From an uncultured Dialister sp. (GTDB lineage: Bacteria; Bacillota; Negativicutes; Veillonellales; Dialisteraceae), in assembly GCF_900765565.1 (NCBI RefSeq), contig NZ_CAAFRZ010000107.1, forward strand, positions 1 to 23,260: 23,260 nucleotides of DNA, in the 5' to 3' direction. This document shows positions 1 through 7,184 of the stretch, in pieces. Every line of letters starts with the position of its first letter. Position 1 is the first letter of the stretch. A program made the position numbers and the translations under genes. Below the pieces are notes generated by a model, which was not told the DNA's origin, searched no databases, and worked only from the letters and a program-made list of their open reading frames with translations.

Positions 1-29
1 TAAACCTAAGCTTTTTTTACACACAAAAA

Positions 30-56
30 AAGCACACGTCGTTATAACGTATGCTT
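30..56 (-). terminator. Rho-independent terminator, minus-strand orientation
   Basis: Read on the minus strand, a 10-bp stem (AAGCATACGT with ACGTGTGCTT, one G-U pair) encloses a 7-base loop and is followed directly by seven T. On the plus strand the same stem has a C-A mismatch and no T run, so the signal points to minus-strand transcription. No minus-strand gene ends nearby, so it may be a relic or may insulate the gene left of the window. Confidence 0.45.
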
Positions 57-663
57 GTGTAAAACGCTTAACTGAATAGCATTGCCCATGGATGGGGGAG
101 GTTAAAAAATCATCCTGTGGCGCTTCCATCAGCTAACCTCCGTCGTCTTCGGCGCCACTGACGGCCGGCCTCTAAGGTGCTCGCTTGGTGTGCAGAATAT
201 GTGCAAATCCTGCATAGAACTTGCAAACCAGTCGCAAGTTGGCGCTTAGCCTGCCCATAAAAGCGCCTTCCTATTATCGACTGGCCGATCCGCATATGAG
301 CCCGGCTCGATAGTCCTCTGCAGGACTATCGCCTTCCCAAGGAAGGGGGCTAACCATTTGCGGCTGCGCCGCGAATACAATGCCGGTTGGCCGAATTATC
401 TGTTTTGCATGACCCGTCTTTACGAGGCGGATCCATCCTGCGGCTTTGCCGCGGCCCTTCTCTAAGGGCCTGCAGGATAACAGATTGTCTTACATTGAAT
501 TGTCTCCCGTTTCGGCTAACTCAGCCTGCGGCTCTTCCCCCAGCGGCTACGCTGCTGCATATAAAATCTGCGGCGCTATATAAATTGTGCGCCGCACATC
601 CACTCCTCACTCCTAACTCCTAACTCCTCACTAGCTACTATTTTACCGGAAAGGAAACCTGCC
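57..663. repeat. Intergenic repeat block, no gene
   Basis: No convincing gene lies here; the small open frames are repeat-derived. Positions about 114-180 match the repeat at 19765-19830 (CCTGyGGCGCTyCCATC, then CTCTAAGG). Positions 190-275, read on the minus strand, match units at 3310-3400 and 17963-18040 (GGAAGGCGCTTTTATGGGCA). Positions 425-475 are an arm of the CTTAGAGAAGGG family. Positions 570-595 form the hairpin GCGGCGC / GCGCCGC around TATATAAATTGT, followed at 600-631 by tandem CACTCCT-type heptamers. The last 30 bases carry the leader and ribosome binding site of the maf gene. Confidence 0.7.
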
Positions 664-1323
664 ATGGCCGTTATTCTTCTTGCTTCTTCTTCTCCCCGCC
701 GGAGAGACCTGCTCCTGCAGATTCACTGGGAGCCCCGCATCGTAAAAAGCAGCTTTCAGGAAGTAAAAACGCCGGAGGAGGCGGAAAGGCGGAAAGCGGC
801 GATGAACCATCCCCTCCTTTCTTCCTTCTCCGGGCCGGATCTGGTGTGCGCCCTGAACGCCCTGGGCAAGGCGGAAGGTGCTGCCTGCGGGGATGGAGAA
901 GGACTCCCCCTCCTGGCCGCCGATACCATCGTCACCGCCGGTGGGAAGATCCTCGGGAAACCGAAAGACCGGGGCGACGCCTCCCGGATGCTCCATTTCC
1001 TTTCCGGCCGTTCCCATGAGGTGAAGACAGGGACTGCCCTCCTCTACAGGGGCCGGGCCCTCGTTACCGTCACCACCACCACTGTCCGGTTCCGAAAGCT
1101 TACGGACCAGGAAATCAAGGACTACATCGCCACCGGTGAACCCATGGACAAAGCCGGAGCCTACGGCATCCAGGGCCTGGGCACCCTCCTGGTGGACAGC
1201 ATAGACGGTTCCTACGACAACGTGGTGGGCCTGCCGCTCACGGTGGTGTATGGGATGATGAAAGAGCTGGCGGAGTATAAGGGACATGGAACCGTATATA
1301 ATGAGAGAAGAATTGAAATTTGA
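664..1323 (+). CDS. maf: Maf family nucleoside triphosphate pyrophosphatase
   Basis: Cytosolic Maf/HAM1-fold enzyme. Family members hydrolyse dTTP, UTP and modified nucleotides to the monophosphate and pyrophosphate, as house-cleaning enzymes. The 219-residue product has all signature segments: LASSSPRRR at residues 6-14, AADTIV at 85-90 (catalytic Asp), GKP near 98-100, LSGRSHEV at 113-120, GEPMDKAGAYGIQG at 158-171 and VGLPL near 188-192. It is about 30 residues longer than typical Maf. The extra length sits at about 45-80, an Ala/Gly-rich stretch between the substrate loop and the catalytic Asp. The start is supported by GGAAAGGAAA shortly upstream of ATG. It stands alone as a transcription unit, ending before a bidirectional terminator shared with the ligase gene on the other strand. 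Family assignment is firm; the exact substrate (dTTP/UTP type or other) is not certain. Confidence 0.93.
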   Translation: MAVILLASSSPRRRDLLLQIHWEPRIVKSSFQEVKTPEEAERRKAAMNHPLLSSFSGPDLVCALNALGKAEGAACGDGEGLPLLAADTIVTAGGKILGKPKDRGDASRMLHFLSGRSHEVKTGTALLYRGRALVTVTTTTVRFRKLTDQEIKDYIATGEPMDKAGAYGIQGLGTLLVDSIDGSYDNVVGLPLTVVYGMMKELAEYKGHGTVYNERRIEI

Positions 1324-1435
1324 GAGTTGAGAGTTGAGGCCCCGCCGCTTCGCGGCTGGCCAGCTCAATGCTCAAGGCTAATGCTCAAGGCTAAAGGCTC
1401 AATGCTTACACCCGTTCGCATGCACTCAGCCGCAG
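1321..1435. repeat. Dispersed repeat (GAGTTGAG / CTCAAGGCT type)
   Basis: Directly after the maf stop come tandem GAGAGTTGA units, a GCCGCTTCGCGGC palindrome and then tandem GCTCAATGCTCAAGGCT words. The same succession recurs near 8105, 11205, 12390, 17685 and 19626, and the CTCAAGGCT words near 11655, 12558 and 20075. It is a dispersed intergenic repeat with no coding signal. Confidence 0.65.
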
Positions 1436-1451
1436 AGGTGCTGCAGCTGAA

Positions 1452-1489
1452 AAAACGCCGGGAAACAGTTTCCTGTTTCCCGGCGTTTT
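1452..1489. terminator. Bidirectional terminator between maf and acyl-CoA ligase
   Basis: This is a perfect 17-bp stem (AAAACGCCGGGAAACAG) with a TTTC loop. A-tract and T-tract ends allow termination in both directions. It lies just beyond the ligase stop codon and about 130 bases after maf. Confidence 0.93.
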
Positions 1490-1497
1490 CTATGCTC

Positions 1498-2937
1498 TCA
1501 CTTATCCCGGAGCGCCCGCTTCAGGATCTTGCCGGAAGCATTCTTCGGCAACGCATCCATGGGGATAAAGCGGCGGGGGATCTTGTAGCTTGCGATGTTC
1601 TTTGCCATGTATCTTCGGATCTTGTTCTCGTCGAATTCATAGCCCTCTTTCATGACCACGTAGGCCCATACCACCTGGCCCCGGAGCGGGTCCGGATGCC
1701 CGATGACGGCGCATTCCGAGACTCCTTCCACTTCATAAATGCAGTCTTCCACTTCGCCGGGGTAAATATTTTCCCCATTCACAATGATGAGGTCCTTCAG
1801 CCGGTCCACGATGTAGATGAACCGGTCCTCGTCCATGTAGGCCAAGTCTCCCGTATGGAGCCATCCATCGCTCTCCAGGACCTTCGCCGTTTCTTCCGGC
1901 TTCTTCCAGTATCCCTTCATCACGTTATCTCCCCGCACCATGAGTTCTCCCACAGTACCGGGCTTATAAGGGCCATCCTCGCCGGTGACGATTTTCGCTT
2001 CCACCCCGGGAATAGCAGGTCCCACGGTGAGGTACTTGATCCGGTCCGCCGGCAGGACGCTCACCACCGGTGATGCCTCGGTGAGGCCATAGCCCTCCCG
2101 GACAGGGTGGTGGAACCGGTCAAAGAAGGCCTGGGACACGGGCTGGGGAATGGGGGCACCGCCGGAAATGAAGTCCCGTACCGTCTCCATAAGGGATGGA
2201 TCCCCCCGGCGGGCCAGGAGGTTGTACATAGGCGGCACCATGATGGCGATGGTGATGGAATATTTTACAATGGTATTGATGATTTCCGAGGGGCTCTTCG
2301 TCCGGAGAAGCACCAGTGTGGAATGGGCATAGAGTCCCATATGAAGAGCCACGGTCAGCCCATAGCAGTGGAAAAGGGGCAGCACGCAGAGAATCTTGTC
2401 CTCCGGCCCATAATCTACGGCCTTCCCAAACTGCAGCACATTGTTCATGAGATTTTTATGGGTCAGCATGGCTCCCTTGGGGCTGCCGGTGGTGCCGGAG
2501 GTATAGACCAGGGCGCATACATCGTCCTCTGTCAGGTCCTCCGGGAATGGCGGCGCTTCCTCAGCCCGGTTGTCCCTTGCCCGGAAATCCAGGTCATGGA
2601 TATCCACGGAGGGGCAGAATACATCAAGGTCAGTGTCCGTAATGAGGAGGGACGCTTCCCCATCCTTCAGGATATAGTCCACCTCCCGGTCCACCAGGGA
2701 GTTGTTGATCGGGATGATAATCGCTCCCAGGCTGATAACTGCCAGGTACGCAAAAATAAACTCCGGCCGGTTGGCGGAGTACAGCCCCACTTTCATTCCC
2801 TTCCGGATTCCCATTTCATAGAGGCTGTTCCGATACAGCCGAACCAGCTCTGCCAGTTCCCCGTATGTAAATTCCCCATCCCCCTCAATGGCTATATGGG
2901 AAGGATCTGCCCCATTGATAATTTCATGAACAAACAT
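1498..2937 (-). CDS. Class I adenylate-forming acyl-CoA ligase (long-chain-fatty-acid--CoA ligase-like)
   Basis: Activates a carboxylic acid, probably a fatty acid, with ATP and CoA to the acyl-CoA through an acyl-adenylate. The ANL-family core motifs are present in order: YTSGTTGSPKG (A3, about residues 145-155), GYGLTEASP (A5), TGDLAYMDEDRF (A7), DRLKDLIIVNGENIYPGEVE (A8) and the catalytic C-terminal lysine in ASGKILKRALR (A10). At 479 residues it is shorter than FadD (about 560) but close to Bacillus-type ligases. I placed the start at the fifth codon of the longest frame because GAGGTG lies 4 bases upstream; the alternative ATG at 2949 has a weaker AGGA. It is monocistronic, with a TATAAT and a palindromic candidate operator upstream. 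Acyl chain specificity cannot be read from the sequence. Confidence 0.88.
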   Translation of the reverse strand: MFVHEIINGADPSHIAIEGDGEFTYGELAELVRLYRNSLYEMGIRKGMKVGLYSANRPEFIFAYLAVISLGAIIIPINNSLVDREVDYILKDGEASLLITDTDLDVFCPSVDIHDLDFRARDNRAEEAPPFPEDLTEDDVCALVYTSGTTGSPKGAMLTHKNLMNNVLQFGKAVDYGPEDKILCVLPLFHCYGLTVALHMGLYAHSTLVLLRTKSPSEIINTIVKYSITIAIMVPPMYNLLARRGDPSLMETVRDFISGGAPIPQPVSQAFFDRFHHPVREGYGLTEASPVVSVLPADRIKYLTVGPAIPGVEAKIVTGEDGPYKPGTVGELMVRGDNVMKGYWKKPEETAKVLESDGWLHTGDLAYMDEDRFIYIVDRLKDLIIVNGENIYPGEVEDCIYEVEGVSECAVIGHPDPLRGQVVWAYVVMKEGYEFDENKIRRYMAKNIASYKIPRRFIPMDALPKNASGKILKRALRDK

Positions 2938-2960
2938 AGCACACCTCATATACTATTCCT

Positions 2961-3000
2961 ATGAATTAACAGATTCATGAATTAATTTACATATATTATA
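2961..3000 (-). promoter_or_regulatory. Promoter -10 and candidate operator of the acyl-CoA ligase gene
   Basis: A perfect TATAAT (minus strand) is at 2995-3000 without a good -35. Just downstream, in the leader, are a perfect 10-base palindrome ATTCATGAAT (2973-2982) and a direct repeat ATGAATTAA (2961-2969 and 2977-2985). The arrangement is what a TetR/FadR-type repressor site looks like; this is inference. Confidence 0.4.
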
Positions 3001-3029
3001 CAATATTTGGCCGTCCCTTGTGTGGCGGG

Positions 3030-3450
3030 TTTTATATGAACTGGCGGAGACATTGAGCCTTTAGCCTGAAGTATCGAGCTGCACAGGCCCTGCGGACAAA
3101 TGAGATCGAGGGTATAGGGCCCTCTGGACCCGGGACCATCAATTCCCATCACCATCTCTCAGCCGTTGGCAGCTTTCTTTTGGGAAGAGAGCCTCCTGCT
3201 GGGTCAATTGCAATTTTTTGGGGGGCATCATCAGGAATCCAACTGCGGCAGCCACTATTGGAAAGTCTCCCTTTTTCAAAGGGACATGTCTATCGGTCAG
3301 TTGATAAAAGGAAGGCGCTCTTATGTGCAGAAAAAACGCCAACTTGCAACAGACTCGGAGGTCCTATGCGGGGCCTCCGCAGAGCAGACAGAGGAATTCC
3401 GATGGAAGCGCCGCAGGCAGGACCTCAATTCTCAAACCTCAATTCTCAAT
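3030..3450. repeat. Intergenic repeat block upstream of the M24 peptidase
   Basis: No gene is supported. An in-frame extension of the peptidase frame runs back to 3166, but it consists of repeat sequence without a ribosome binding site. Recognisable parts are the inverted CATTGAGCCTTTAGCCTGA words (3051-3069), the GGAAGGCGCTcTTATGtGCA unit (about 3310-3400) also found near 190-275 (inverted) and 17963-18040, and an inverted CCTGCGGCGCTTCCATC unit ending in GACCTCAATTCTCAA (3400-3450). Confidence 0.6.
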
Positions 3451-3471
3451 TCTATTTTTTCGTTATATAAT
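3442..3471 (+). promoter_or_regulatory. Candidate promoter of the M24 peptidase-aroD operon
   Basis: TATAAT at 3466-3471 with a weak TTCTCA -35-like hexamer at 3443-3448 (17-base spacing). The predicted transcript would start about 25 bases before the ATG at 3502. The -35 overlaps the end of a repeat unit. Confidence 0.4.
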
Positions 3472-3501
3472 AAGGTTAATCTATCCTTAAGGAGTGATAC
3501 C

Positions 3502-4614
3502 ATGAACGATACGCATACAAACCGCCTGGCCGCTGTCCGCCGGCGGATGGAAGAAATGGGCCTTACTTCCCTTCTGGTGTCCGAGCCCGCCGCCCTGTGG
3601 TACCTGACAGGGGAGTCCATCCATCCCGGAGAACGGCTCACGGTGCTGGTAATCCCGGCCAGGGGCAGCGCCTTCTGGGTCCGGAACCGCCTCTTCCCCC
3701 TCACCCGGGGCATGGGCCTTTCCCCAAAAGAAGCGGAGAAGGCAGGGCTGCCGGCAGATATTTCCTTTGAAGACGGGGAAGACGGCATTGCCCTTCTCGC
3801 CAGGCGCCTGCCGGAAGGGACCCTGGGCATCGATAAATTCTGGCCCTCCCATTTCCTCCTTTCCCTCATGGAGAAGCGGAAAGACCTGGCTTTCAGGAAT
3901 GGCTCCCCTGCCGTAGACCGGACCCGGGCTATCAAGGATGGCGCGGAAATCGATGCTATGCGGCTCGCCTCCTTCCTCAATGACCGGGCCATGGAGCGGA
4001 TTGCCCGCTTCCTCCGGGAAGGGGTGACGGAGAAGGAATGTGCCGACCGGCTCCTTGCCATTTATAAAGAAGAAGGGGCAGAAGGGTTCTCCTTCCCGCC
4101 CATCGTTTCCTTCGGTCCCCACGGCGCCGACCCCCATCATATGCCGGATGATACGGTATTCCACGAAGGGGATGTGGCCCTCTTTGATATGGGCTGCCGG
4201 AAGGACCATTACTGCTCCGACATGACCCGTACCTTCCTCACCGGCACACCATCGGAGGAAGAAAAGAAGGTGCACACTCTGGTCCGGGAAGCGGGTGAAC
4301 TGGCGGAGTCCCTCGTCCGTCCCGGCATTCCCCTCGCCGACCTGGACCGGGCAGCCCGGGATTATATCGCCAAAGGAGGCTATGGTCCCTTTTTCACCCA
4401 TCGTCTGGGCCACTTCATCGGAATCAAAGAACACGAAGAAGGCGAAGTATCTTCCTCTTCTCCCCTCACCGCAGAGCCGGGCATGATCTTTTCCATAGAG
4501 CCCGGCGTGTACCTCCCCGGAAAATTCGGCGTCCGCATCGAGGACCTGGTCCTCGTCACTGACGGGGGCTGTGAAGTGCTGAACCATGCCCCCAGGGGTT
4601 GGGAAATTCCCTGA
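3502..4614 (+). CDS. M24 family metallopeptidase (Xaa-Pro peptidase/prolidase type)
   Basis: Predicted cytosolic aminopeptidase of the pita-bread fold, probably cleaving X-Pro dipeptides or the N-terminal residue before proline. The 370-residue protein has a creatinase-like N-terminal domain (1-140) and a catalytic domain with all five expected metal ligands: D229 (ALFDMG), D240 (SDMTRTF), H304 (HRLGHFIG), E333 (SIEPGVYL) and E347 (GVRIEDLVLV). The HGADPHH segment near 207-213 matches the substrate-side histidine region of prolidases. The start at 3502 is chosen for AAGGAG 7 bases upstream; a longer frame to 3166 runs through repeat DNA. aroD follows 12 bases after the stop, so the two are co-transcribed, though no metabolic link is obvious. 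Exact specificity (PepP- or PepQ-like) is unresolved. Confidence 0.9.
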   Translation: MNDTHTNRLAAVRRRMEEMGLTSLLVSEPAALWYLTGESIHPGERLTVLVIPARGSAFWVRNRLFPLTRGMGLSPKEAEKAGLPADISFEDGEDGIALLARRLPEGTLGIDKFWPSHFLLSLMEKRKDLAFRNGSPAVDRTRAIKDGAEIDAMRLASFLNDRAMERIARFLREGVTEKECADRLLAIYKEEGAEGFSFPPIVSFGPHGADPHHMPDDTVFHEGDVALFDMGCRKDHYCSDMTRTFLTGTPSEEEKKVHTLVREAGELAESLVRPGIPLADLDRAARDYIAKGGYGPFFTHRLGHFIGIKEHEEGEVSSSSPLTAEPGMIFSIEPGVYLPGKFGVRIEDLVLVTDGGCEVLNHAPRGWEIP

Positions 4615-4626
4615 AAGGAGTCTAGT

Positions 4627-5388
4627 ATGCTGAAAATCAGAAATGCTGCCATCGGTGAAGGAAAGCCGAAAATCTGCGTCCCCCTGGTATCCGGAGACTT
4701 TGAAGAACTGGAAAAGGAATGTACTTCCCTGGAAGGTGTACCCTTGGACATGCTGGAATGGCGGGTGGATTACCTCATGAACCGGGACGGATTCAGCGCC
4801 ACTGCAGACCTGGACCGGGCCTACCGCATCATTCGGAGCCACTTCCCGGATACCCCTCTCCTCACCACGGTCCGCACGAAGGGACAGGGCGGCGTCCACG
4901 ACATGGCGGAAGCTGCCTATTTCTCCACCCTCTCCCTCCTCCTGTCCTCCCGGTGGGCAGACCTGCTGGATGTGGAATACGGCCATGATTCCATGGACAC
5001 GAAAATCCTCATGGCAAAGGCCAGGGAGAAGAAGATTCCCCTCCTTATGAGTTTCCACAGCTTCCATCGGGCCCTTACGGAAGAGGAAATCACAAATACC
5101 CTGGAAGCCATGGCTTCCTTCCATCCGGATATCCTGAAGATCGCAGTCATGCCGGAAACCCCGGCAGACGTGGCGGCCCTCCTTTCCGCCGCCGCTAAAA
5201 GGATGACCCGGTTCCCGGAAACCCCGGTCATGACTATCGCCATGGGGCCCATGGGCGTCCTCACTCGGGCCGCGGGAAACTATATGGGCGGCCCCATCAC
5301 CTTCGCCGCCGGAAAAGAAGCCAGCGCCCCCGGCCAGCTCACGGCGAATGAAATGAGACAGGTACTGGACGTACTATATAATGGGTAG
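4627..5388 (+). CDS. aroD: Type I 3-dehydroquinate dehydratase
   Basis: Third step of the shikimate pathway: 3-dehydroquinate to 3-dehydroshikimate through a Schiff base. The length of 253 residues matches the family. Residues equivalent to those of the enteric enzyme are visible: E44 and R46 (MLEWRVD), R83 (TVRT), H144 (SFHSFHR), Schiff-base K171 (DILKIAVMP), R214 (GVLTRAAG), and S233 and Q237 (ASAPGQL). Start: AGGAG six bases before ATG. It is the second gene of an operon with the M24 peptidase (12-base gap); other shikimate genes are not in the window. I see no clear terminator downstream; a repeat-filled gap follows. Assignment is firm. Confidence 0.95.
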   Translation: MLKIRNAAIGEGKPKICVPLVSGDFEELEKECTSLEGVPLDMLEWRVDYLMNRDGFSATADLDRAYRIIRSHFPDTPLLTTVRTKGQGGVHDMAEAAYFSTLSLLLSSRWADLLDVEYGHDSMDTKILMAKAREKKIPLLMSFHSFHRALTEEEITNTLEAMASFHPDILKIAVMPETPADVAALLSAAAKRMTRFPETPVMTIAMGPMGVLTRAAGNYMGGPITFAAGKEASAPGQLTANEMRQVLDVLYNG

Positions 5389-5509
5389 AGCCACTGGCAC
5401 GGGGGCTTCCAGCTGCTAGCTTCTAGCTGTTAGAAAAACTGGACAGCCGCTTCGCGGCGGATTGGCATGCTAACGGGCAGAGTCACCGGCACGGGGCTGC
5501 TAGTGATAC
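5389..5509. repeat. Left part of an intergenic repeat split by the 5510-5979 element
   Basis: Contains GGCACGGGG followed by CTAGCTTCTAGC words, the palindrome GCCGCTTCGCGGC, and GGATTGGCATGCTAACGG-type sequence also present at about 12430 and 17735. The unit ending GGCACGGGGCTGCTAG (near 5489-5504) normally continues as AGCTATCAGGAAAGC (see 17761-17815). Here that continuation resumes only at 5988. Confidence 0.6.
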
Positions 5510-5979
5510 GTCTCAATCACATTTGGGATAATGATTAACGCTGACTTGAGTGCATTATTACATTTTCTTTCCGTCATTAAATACATTTGACCCTATCCCT
5601 AACTCGTCATCTCGAGCGGTGGCAAGGGAACTGGATTCGCAGGGAGCCGCAGGCGACTGAGAATCCAGTGACACGCTTCCTCCGGTGGTAAGCACCGTAA
5701 TGAAGTGAAACGTAAAAATAGAATGTGAGAAAGAGTCGAGAGATCTCTCAGAAAAATGCCTCTGACTGTCTTACAACGCTAAGTACGGTTAAAAAGCCCT
5801 GTATTCCCGAAAGCAAGAAAGAGTTCTCGACTCATCGTAGCTGTAGCGATTTTTACCTGTATAATCATTTTGCATGCTGCCACCGCTCGAAATGACGTTA
5901 TGGGGGTAGTTTCCACTTGCGAGCCTATTATTAAATTATCACATAATTGAATTATCATTAGCACAAATGTGATTAAGAC
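5510..5979. mobile_element. MITE-like non-coding element with 28-bp terminal inverted repeats
   Basis: The ends GTCTcAATCACATTTG (from 5510) and, inverted, GTCTtAATCACATTTG (ending 5979) form terminal inverted repeats of about 28 bases that differ at three positions plus one indel. Inside, a second inverted pair carries CGTCATcTCGAGCGGTGGCA (5605 onward and, inverted, 5880-5905), followed by TCGAGAGATCTCTC. The inverted inner copy resembles the 143-bp repeat at 19473 and 22980. There is no open frame of note, so any mobility would depend on an outside transposase. The flanks are two halves of another repeat unit, which argues for insertion. I found no clear target-site duplication. Confidence 0.55.
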
Positions 5980-6150
5980 AAGACGCCAGCTGTCAGGAAA
6001 GCCGATTCGCCTGCGGCGCTTCCAATCAATGTTCTTATCAGCTTTTTATGCCGTAGGCTAGTCATCTTTTCTAGCAGCTAAAAGCCCCCGCACGGGTGCA
6101 CGCCGCCCAGCCACATAACCGCCGCAGGCTGATGCACCCTCCCGCTAAAA
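5980..6150. repeat. Right part of the split intergenic repeat
   Basis: From 5988, AGCTGTCAGGAAAGC plus GCCTGCGGCGCTTCC continues the unit interrupted at 5504. Further CTAGCAGCTAAAAGC and GCCGCAGGCTGATG words follow up to the divIVA terminator. No coding potential is seen. Confidence 0.5.
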
Positions 6151-6154
6151 GGGC

Positions 6155-6210
6155 GAATCCAATAAAAAAACATCCCCGCCACGAGGTGGGAATGTTTTTT
6201 TATTGGATTC
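6155..6210 (-). terminator. Long terminator of the divIVA gene
   Basis: A perfect 19-bp outer stem (ATCCAATAAAAAAACAT type, with long A and T tracts) continues into a mostly paired GC-rich inner stem. The divIVA stop codon (6209-6211) lies in the 5' edge of the hairpin when read on the minus strand. Confidence 0.9.
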
Positions 6211-6904
6211 AGGCTTCCGGTTTCTCTTCCGTTGGTTCTTCCGCTTTTTCTTCGGTATCCCCCTGTTCTTCTGCCGGTGCTTCCGTTTCCGGTGCTTCTT
6301 CCGTCGGAGCCGCTTCTTCTGCAGGAGCTTCCTCCGATGGAGCTGCCGCTTCTTCCGGTTTTTCCTCTTCTACAGCCGGTTCTTCAGCGGCCGGTTCTTC
6401 AGCGGCCGGTTCTTCTTTCTTTTCTTCCGGCGCCGGGAATCCTGCCATAGTCGGAACTTCCAGCTTATCCATGGCATCGATGGCAGCCAGGGCGAGTTCC
6501 AGGTCCTTCCGGATCTTGCCGACATAGGTCTTCATATTGCCTTCGGTGCGGATCATGTTTTCCATGAGCCGGCGGCGGGATTCTTCCGCATCCCGGATGG
6601 TCTTCTTTCCTTCCTGGTGGGCATTGGCGATGAGGATGTCCGCATTCCGTTTCGCATTCTTTTTTACGTTTTCTGCGGTATCCTTGGCCAGCTGCAGGGT
6701 ATTGGTCATGGTTTCGGAAATTTTTTCATAGTTGGCCAGCTTTGTTTTCATCTGGTCCATCTGTTCTTCCATTTCCCGATGTTCCCGGTAAATCTGCTCA
6801 TAGTCCGTCACGATCTGCCGGAGAAAATCGTTGACCTCCTCTTCACTGTAGCCTCGAAGGCTCTTGGAGAAAGTCTTGTTATGGATGTCCATTGGTGTAA
6901 TCAT
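6209..6904 (-). CDS. divIVA: DivIVA domain-containing protein with acidic Pro/Glu/Ala tail
   Basis: DivIVA proteins bind curved membrane at septa and poles and organise division or cell-envelope growth. The N-terminus ITPMDIHNKTF...GYSEEEVNDFL (residues 2-28) is the membrane-binding DivIVA signature. It is followed by predicted coiled coil to about residue 145. Residues 160-231 are a disordered acidic tail of repeating EEPA/EEAP units. Start: AAGGAGG seven bases before ATG. In many Firmicutes this gene follows the ylm cluster; here it stands alone with its own promoter and terminator. The tail is encoded partly by a tandem 15-bp repeat (AGCGGCCGGTTCTTC on the plus strand, 6386-6400 and 6401-6415, plus a partial copy before), so its length may vary between strains. 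Family is firm; the role of the tail is unknown. Confidence 0.92.
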   Translation of the reverse strand: MITPMDIHNKTFSKSLRGYSEEEVNDFLRQIVTDYEQIYREHREMEEQMDQMKTKLANYEKISETMTNTLQLAKDTAENVKKNAKRNADILIANAHQEGKKTIRDAEESRRRLMENMIRTEGNMKTYVGKIRKDLELALAAIDAMDKLEVPTMAGFPAPEEKKEEPAAEEPAAEEPAVEEEKPEEAAAPSEEAPAEEAAPTEEAPETEAPAEEQGDTEEKAEEPTEEKPEA

Positions 6905-6933
6905 GGGTACGCCTCCTTAAGGTTCTCTTCCCT

Positions 6934-6962
6934 ATTTTACTTGTTTCCATCCATTTCGGCAA
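6934..6962 (-). promoter_or_regulatory. Candidate promoter of divIVA
   Basis: On the minus strand TTGCCG (6957-6962), 17 bases, TAAAAT (6934-6939), about 30 bases before the start codon. Both hexamers are near the sigma-A consensus. Confidence 0.5.
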
Positions 6963-7019
6963 ATCGGGAAGAAAACCTGGAAATGGAGAGGGATAAAAGG
7001 TTCCAAAGGTCCAAGGGTT

Positions 7020-7130
7020 CCCACCGGTCGAAATGACGCATTCGGGCAGGTGATCAAAAGGCGGCTCTATATAATTTGTGCGCCGCCACATTCACTCCTC
7101 ACTCCTAACTTCTCACTCCTAACTCATAGG
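7020..7130. repeat. TATATAATTTGT hairpin repeat with TCACTCC heptamers
   Basis: Arms GGCGGC (7060-7065) and GCCGCC (7082-7087) enclose a TATATAATTTGTG core. Tandem CTCACTCCTAA-type heptamers follow (7091-7126). It is the same unit as at 570-631. At 7026-7037 a fragment GGTCGAAATGACG matches the end of the CGTCATcTCGAGCGG repeat family in inverted orientation. Confidence 0.6.
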
Positions 7131-7184
7131 AATACAGTCATAGGGAACCGTGGACCGCCTCATTCGTGATTTGTGAGCACTTTC

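Noticed and set aside
3487..5124. 545-codon open frame antisense to the M24 peptidase and aroD
   Set aside because: It lies wholly opposite two genes with complete catalytic motifs and shows no recognisable domain. Stop-free antisense frames are expected from the GC-rich third positions.
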